Assembly (NCBI RefSeq): GCF_042610495.1
Contig: NZ_JBHGAP010000007.1
Coordinates: forward strand, 147,758 to 211,757
Reading direction: 5' to 3'
DNA: 64,000 nt
Source of the DNA: RU20A sp042610495
Lineage (GTDB): Bacteria; Pseudomonadota; Alphaproteobacteria; Rhizobiales; Rhizobiaceae
Every line of letters begins with the position of its first letter. Position 1 is the stretch's first letter. Below, one piece after another: positions 57,304 through 64,000 of this stretch. The notes below the pieces were generated by a model. It did no database searches, was not told the origin of the DNA, and worked only from the letters and a program-made list of their open reading frames with translations. A program made the position numbers and the translations under genes.

Positions 57304-57570
57304 TCACGCGCGCCAGAACGGCTTTGCGATCTCGCGTACGAGGTCGGTGCGGGTCCAGCCGGCATCGGCAAGAACGCTGTCCGGCTGCGGCAGCAATTCG
57401 TCCCGCAGCATTTTTCGCAGGCTCCAACGGGCAGCCATGTGTTGCAAGCAGTTGGTCTGCCTGAAGGAATGGGCTTCGCGAGCGGGGTGTGCGTTGAACG
57501 ATGCGCGCATGGGCGTGGGGCGTTTCCGCCTGGCCAGTTGCATCTCGGGGAAGGGGAGTACGTTGCTCAT
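57304..57570 (-). CDS. small DUF1127-like protein
   Basis: 88 residues, basic. The C-terminal part (LADAGWTRTDLVREIAKPFWRA) resembles the DUF1127 motif (L-x-D-x-G-h-x-R-x-D) of short alphaproteobacterial proteins. GAGG lies 7 bases before the ATG. It is divergent from a LysR gene with 96 bp between the starts and is probably controlled by that regulator. Confidence 0.7.
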   Translation of the reverse strand: MSNVLPFPEMQLARRKRPTPMRASFNAHPAREAHSFRQTNCLQHMAARWSLRKMLRDELLPQPDSVLADAGWTRTDLVREIAKPFWRA

Positions 57571-57666
57571 TGCCGGACCTCGCGTTCCAATGGCGCAACT
57601 CTACCGTCATAAAACCCTTGAAAAAATCGAGTTATTCTCGCAGGCCTGTGAGAAAAGGGAACAGAT

Positions 57667-58539
57667 ATGCGGCGCTTGCCCCCGCTTTCGGCACTGCCGG
57701 CCTTCGAGGCGACGGCGCGGCTCGGGTCGCTGACGGCGGCGGCGGAAGAGCTTGGCCGCACCCATGGCGCCATCAGCAAGCAGATTGCCCATCTTGCCGA
57801 GGATCTCGGCGGCGACCTTTTCGAAAAGCAGGGTGCGCGCCTGAAGCTGACGTCGCGCGGCGAGCGGCTCAACCGCGCCGCCCGCGTCATGCTCGACGAA
57901 TTGCATGCGTTGTCCCAGTCGCTGCGCGCCGAACGGGACACGCATGCGCTCGACATTGTCAGCAGCGGCACGCTAGCGGCGCGCTGGCTGATCCCCATCC
58001 TGCCGAATTTCTACGCCCGTCACCCGGATATCGAGATCAAGCTGCGCGTGACAGGACCCCATGTGTTGCAGCCGCACGAGTTCGATGTCGTCATCAGCTA
58101 TGACCGGCTGCGTGGACCGCTGGAGGAGGGGGAGCCGACGCCCGTTGGCGACACCACCTATGGCCCGGTCTGCGCACCCGGATATCTCCTGCAGGAAAGG
58201 GATGGTGGCTGGCATGCGCCGGTGCGGCTCACGCAGTCCGGCGCCTTTCAGATCTGGGGTGCCTGGGCCGCACTGACGGGCGTGTCGATCTCGGCGGACC
58301 GCGAGGTTGAACTGATGCATCAAACTTTGGCGCTGGAATCGGCCGCTGCCGGTCTCGGCATCGCCATGGCCGAGCGGCGGCTGGTTGCCTCCGACCTTGC
58401 GACGGGACGGCTCGTCGCACCGGCGGGGTTCGTCACGGTCAAGGACGGGTTGCACGCCCATGTGACGGCCCGTGCCAAGGCCCGGAAGGTCACCCGCCTC
58501 TTCCTGGACTGGCTGAAAGACGAGGCTGCGAAGGTCTGA
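57667..58539 (+). CDS. LysR family transcriptional regulator (GcvA-like)
   Basis: 290 residues. The N-terminal winged helix (about 7-65) begins RRLPPLSALPAFEA, typical of the GcvA/AmpR branch, with SLTAAAEELGRTHGAISKQI as the recognition unit. A PBP2-type effector domain follows. The divergent small gene is the probable target. Effector unknown; VtlR-type regulators that control DUF1127 genes are a reasonable comparison. Confidence 0.9.
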   Translation: MRRLPPLSALPAFEATARLGSLTAAAEELGRTHGAISKQIAHLAEDLGGDLFEKQGARLKLTSRGERLNRAARVMLDELHALSQSLRAERDTHALDIVSSGTLAARWLIPILPNFYARHPDIEIKLRVTGPHVLQPHEFDVVISYDRLRGPLEEGEPTPVGDTTYGPVCAPGYLLQERDGGWHAPVRLTQSGAFQIWGAWAALTGVSISADREVELMHQTLALESAAAGLGIAMAERRLVASDLATGRLVAPAGFVTVKDGLHAHVTARAKARKVTRLFLDWLKDEAAKV

Positions 58540-58593
58540 CGCATAACCGCGCCGCTTCGCAACGCAAAAAAGTCGCGGTGCGATCGCTGCCGT

Positions 58594-58622
58594 CTTTAAT
58601 TTCCAAACACCTCCTCCCATAT
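58594..58622 (+). promoter_or_regulatory. sigma-32 (RpoH)-like promoter for clpB
   Basis: CTTTAAT (58594-58600), a 14-base spacer and TCCCATAT (58615-58622) resemble CTTGAAA-N13/15-CCCCATNT. It lies about 125 bases upstream of the clpB ATG. Confidence 0.5.
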
Positions 58623-58747
58623 GAATTTCAACGGATTGATCGGCCGCAAGGTCGGCTCAGTTCCAGAATGCGAAGCTCGCCGTCAGGGAGCTTTCCTCAA
58701 CCGTCGTCCGATGCCTTGAAGGGTCGGGCGAGACATGGAGGTGTCAT

Positions 58748-61351
<2,604 letters not shown>

Positions 61352-61378
61352 GACTGGCGAAATGTCTGCACGAAAAGC

Positions 61379-61408
61379 GAAAGGGCGGTCCGATGGGCCG
61401 CCCTTTTA
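61379..61408. terminator. bidirectional terminator between clpB and the M23 peptidase gene
   Basis: AAAGGGCGG and CCGCCCTTTT form a GC-rich stem with A and T runs on the outer sides, so it can serve both convergent genes. Confidence 0.75.
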
Positions 61409-61449
61409 CGTCATGGTCATCTCGGCTGTTGCTGCCGCCAGTCGCAGGT

Positions 61450-63411
61450 CTATTGCTGGCTCGCCAGTTCGTCGCTCGGCTTGTCCTTGCTCAGCAGCTG
61501 GTCGATGCGATCGCGCTCCTTTTCGAAGCGTGCCAGCACCTCGCCATCCAGCGATTTGCCGCCCGGCAGGCGGATGCGCAGCGGATCCACCTTATTCCCG
61601 TTGACGATGAGTTCGTAATGGAGGTGGGGGCCGGTCGAAAGGCCGGTGGTCCCGACCCAGCCGATCACCTGGCCCTGCCGCACCTTGGCACCCACCTTCA
61701 CGTCCTTCGCAATCGCGCTCTGGTGATTGTAGGAGGAAACATAGCCATTGGCGTGGCGGATCAGGGTCTGGTTGCCATAGCCGCCGGAATCCCAGCCGGC
61801 CTTTTCAACGACGCCGTTGCCGGCTGCAATGATCGGCGTGCCGCGCGGGGCACGCCAATCGACGCCGGTGTGCATGCGCGAGAAGCCGAGAATCGGATGG
61901 CGACGCATGCCGAAGCCTGAGGAGAAAACGCCGTTCGGTACGGGATTGCGCAGAAGGAACTGCCGGATGCTCTTGCCGCTCTCGTCGTAATAGTCGATCG
62001 AATTGTCGGTCGGATCCTGGAAGCGGTAGAAGCGCGTGTCCTGGTCGCCGAAATGGGCGTGAACATAGAGAAGTTCAGAATCGCTGGTGGCGCGCCCGCT
62101 TTCATCCTGCACGGAGAAGAAGGCTTCGAGGCTGTCGCTGGGGCGAAGCTGCGCCTGGAAATCCACGTTGCTTGCGAGAAGACGGATGACCTGGCCAACC
62201 ATGCCGTCATTCATGCCGTAGGACAGCGCGGCCTGCCAGATGCCGTCATAGACGCGCGGCAGATCGCGGCCGGCGATCTGCACCGGGCCGGACATGCTGT
62301 CGAATGCGGTGGCGACCGCGTCGAGATGCGGCGGCTCCTCGCCCTTGATGAAGCGGCCCTTGTCATCGAGTGCGATGGTGGCGACGTGCTCGCCGCGATC
62401 GTAAAGGCTGGCCCTCACCACATGGGCGCGCTCGCCGGACTGGATCACGCCGATGCGCAGCACATTGCCTTCGGAGAGTTCATCGTCGTCCAGTTCGTCT
62501 GCGAGATACTTTCCGACATCGTCAGCCTCGGCACGCGCATAGCCGGCAGCAACCATTGCATCCGAGACGGTCATGGCGCGCCGGATGGGGATGACGTCGT
62601 CGGCATATTCGGGACCGGCTGCCGTCACGGTGTCGAAGGACGAGACCGTCATGTTCTCTTCGACGACGCGCGCCGACAGTCCGCGCAGAATGTCGATCTG
62701 GTCGTCCTGCGAGGCAAAGCGCTGCGGATCGACATAGGAGAGGGATGCGACCTGTGTACTGCCTTCGGTCAGCACCGAACCGTTGGTCCGAACGTTTTCC
62801 TCGACCTCGTCGATGGTCATGGCCGGGGCATAGACAAGGCCCTTGCCATCAAGCGGGAAATCGACCGTCTTCAGTGCCACCTCGGATTCCACGTCCGAGC
62901 CGTAGATGGTGCCGGTTCGGGCAATCTGCGGGGCCGTGGTGTCCGTATCGCTGGAAAAGATCGCGAGCGGATCAAAGCGTGGATAGGAGGTGGTTGTCTG
63001 ATGGTTTGCGGCCAGTTGCATCTTCACATGCATGAAGGGCTGGCGACGCACGACTTCCTTTTCTCCGTCATGGATCATGGTGGAGACTTCCATGACCGTC
63101 TTGTCGGAGGGCTTGGCGACAACGGAGGGTGCGAGAACGCGTCCGCCACGCTTGGCCGCTACGGTCTGGCTCCCGGTTCCAAGCGAAGCATAGGCTTCCG
63201 CCGGAATGGCCAGTTGCTGGCGGCCATCGAGGGCTGCGAAAAGCGCGACGCCCATCAGCACGCTGGAGGTGATGCCTGTGAGAAAAGTCCCGGAAAGCCA
63301 ACGCAGCGAGATCTCGCGACGATCCGGCGCTCTCCGGCCGTCGGCCAGAATGGGCGGCTCTTCGCCAAGCGATCGGATCACGCTCTTGTCGCTGTGCATG
63401 GTTGAAGCCAT
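61450..63411 (-). CDS. M23 family metallopeptidase (cell-wall endopeptidase)
   Basis: About 653 residues. A cytoplasmic start is followed by one membrane helix at about 38-60, a long periplasmic region, an OapA/LysM-like middle part, and a C-terminal LytM domain with zinc ligands H514-x3-D518 (HTGVD) and HLHYE. All ligands are present, so it should cut peptidoglycan cross-links. Starts at 63441, 63411 and 63399 are possible; 63411 was taken because the GAGG before 63441 abuts the ATG. Confidence 0.9.
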   Translation of the reverse strand: MASTMHSDKSVIRSLGEEPPILADGRRAPDRREISLRWLSGTFLTGITSSVLMGVALFAALDGRQQLAIPAEAYASLGTGSQTVAAKRGGRVLAPSVVAKPSDKTVMEVSTMIHDGEKEVVRRQPFMHVKMQLAANHQTTTSYPRFDPLAIFSSDTDTTAPQIARTGTIYGSDVESEVALKTVDFPLDGKGLVYAPAMTIDEVEENVRTNGSVLTEGSTQVASLSYVDPQRFASQDDQIDILRGLSARVVEENMTVSSFDTVTAAGPEYADDVIPIRRAMTVSDAMVAAGYARAEADDVGKYLADELDDDELSEGNVLRIGVIQSGERAHVVRASLYDRGEHVATIALDDKGRFIKGEEPPHLDAVATAFDSMSGPVQIAGRDLPRVYDGIWQAALSYGMNDGMVGQVIRLLASNVDFQAQLRPSDSLEAFFSVQDESGRATSDSELLYVHAHFGDQDTRFYRFQDPTDNSIDYYDESGKSIRQFLLRNPVPNGVFSSGFGMRRHPILGFSRMHTGVDWRAPRGTPIIAAGNGVVEKAGWDSGGYGNQTLIRHANGYVSSYNHQSAIAKDVKVGAKVRQGQVIGWVGTTGLSTGPHLHYELIVNGNKVDPLRIRLPGGKSLDGEVLARFEKERDRIDQLLSKDKPSDELASQQ

Positions 63412-63650
63412 CGCCCGTGTTTTGGTTTCCCATCCTCGCACGGGTTGGGTTGCGCGAAGATGTGCCCCTTTCAGCGCGTGGAGTCAAATTGACCGCCCTG
63501 CGCATGCGGCTGCCTCTCCGGTAGAGTCCGGGAATGTGAAAAATCGAAGGCAGTTTTATGCCACCTGCCATCTCTATGGGGGACAAGGTTGGAAAAACGC
63601 CGGCCCGGCAGGCTTTGTCGTTCAACTGTCATTTTTTTTGAAAAAGGCTG

Positions 63651-63679
63651 TTGACTTCGCTTCGAGCCGGGCATAGAAA
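63651..63679 (+). promoter_or_regulatory. ribosomal RNA operon promoter
   Basis: TTGACT (63651-63656), 17 bases, TAGAAA (63674-63679), preceded by an A/T-rich stretch (TTTTTTTTGAAAAA) that resembles an UP element. Sequence and position match rhizobial rrn promoters. Confidence 0.8.
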
Positions 63680-64000
63680 CCGCCTCACAGAACGAGGGCG
63701 GCGCTGCCGCAGGCGACGGAAGCCTTCGCTCTAGCAAATTCTGATGCATCGACACCTTGTTGATCATCGCCGAAGCCAGGCTTCGGAGATAGGAATTTTG
63801 ACGGTTTTCCGTCTGTTTTTTGACAAGTTGGGATAGAGAGAAAGAGAGACGTGGCCGGCGTGGTCTGCGGAACCTTAGGGGTTCTGGATTGATTACGGTT
63901 AGGTTACGTCTTTTGAAATGAGAATGCCTTTTCGCTGGATAGCGAGAGGGAAGTTCTCGTCGATTCAGAATGACGTGATTTGGCCTTGATTGAATTCTCA
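63680..64000 (+). other. 16S rRNA leader (pre-rRNA), 16S begins at or just past the window edge
   Basis: The final 100 bases (GAATGCCTTTTCGCTGGAT, then the TCGCT/AGCGA mini-hairpin, then TTGATTGAATTCTCA) match the leader that precedes ACTTGAGAGTTTGATC in rhizobia. No protein gene is seen from 63412 to 64000. The leader probably carries antitermination and RNase III processing signals. Confidence 0.75.

Overview
The window reads as chromosomal DNA of a Rhizobiaceae member (Rhizobium/Agrobacterium/Shinella/Ensifer group; genus not resolved). The evidence is high GC, alphaproteobacterial protein types, and the gene order secA - parvulin - argJ - GNAT - mutT ... comF - grxC - nitrilase - DUF1178 - ubiG - lysC - ptsP - prfA - prmC - DUF4167 - clpB - M23 peptidase. 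It ends in a typical rhizobial rRNA promoter and leader just upstream of 16S. No CRISPR, tRNA, transposase or integrase gene was seen.

Region 1 (1-12.6 kb) is a dense carbohydrate island. It holds a truncated esterase, two Gfo/Idh/MocA oxidoreductases, two TIM-barrel isomerase/epimerases, a DeoR regulator divergent from an LsrF/DhnA-type aldolase and a PfkB kinase, an ABC ATPase without permeases, a second hydrolase, a ribulose/allulose-phosphate 3-epimerase homologue, a ROK kinase and a GlcG/HbpS protein. Most genes are spaced by 0-40 bp or overlap at ATGA/TGATG junctions. The epimerase-ROK pair recalls alsE-alsK of allose catabolism. A 4-hydroxyproline epimerase gene is convergent at the end.

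Region 2 (12.7-20.1 kb) is a stress and glycogen segment: a 78-aa protein, glgX with a type IB topoisomerase, an SDR, a DUF2934 protein and glgA. Five units have exact or one-mismatch matches to the alphaproteobacterial general-stress (EcfG/RpoE2) promoter, GGAAC-N16/17-CGTT.

Region 3 (20.1-35.6 kb) is a second carbohydrate system. An FGGY kinase and a SorC regulator diverge from a glycerol-1-phosphate-dehydrogenase-like protein, a HAD phosphatase, a complete ABC importer (two permeases, Tat-type binding protein, ATPase) with an SDR inserted, a class II aldolase-SDR fusion, a GpsA-like dehydrogenase and an acyl-CoA synthetase. The control region has a 17-bp inverted repeat and a repeated 10-mer. 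The parts suggest phosphorylation of a polyol or ketose, oxidation, cleavage to DHAP plus an aldehyde, and salvage of the aldehyde as an acid/acyl-CoA. The substrate is unknown.

Region 4 (35.6-64 kb) is mostly housekeeping: a CelD-like acyltransferase and a polysaccharide flippase, then the conserved blocks listed above. It also contains an orphan Flp pilin gene (56 aa) and a LysR gene divergent from a DUF1127-like gene. clpB has a sigma-32-like promoter. The window closes with the rRNA promoter and leader.
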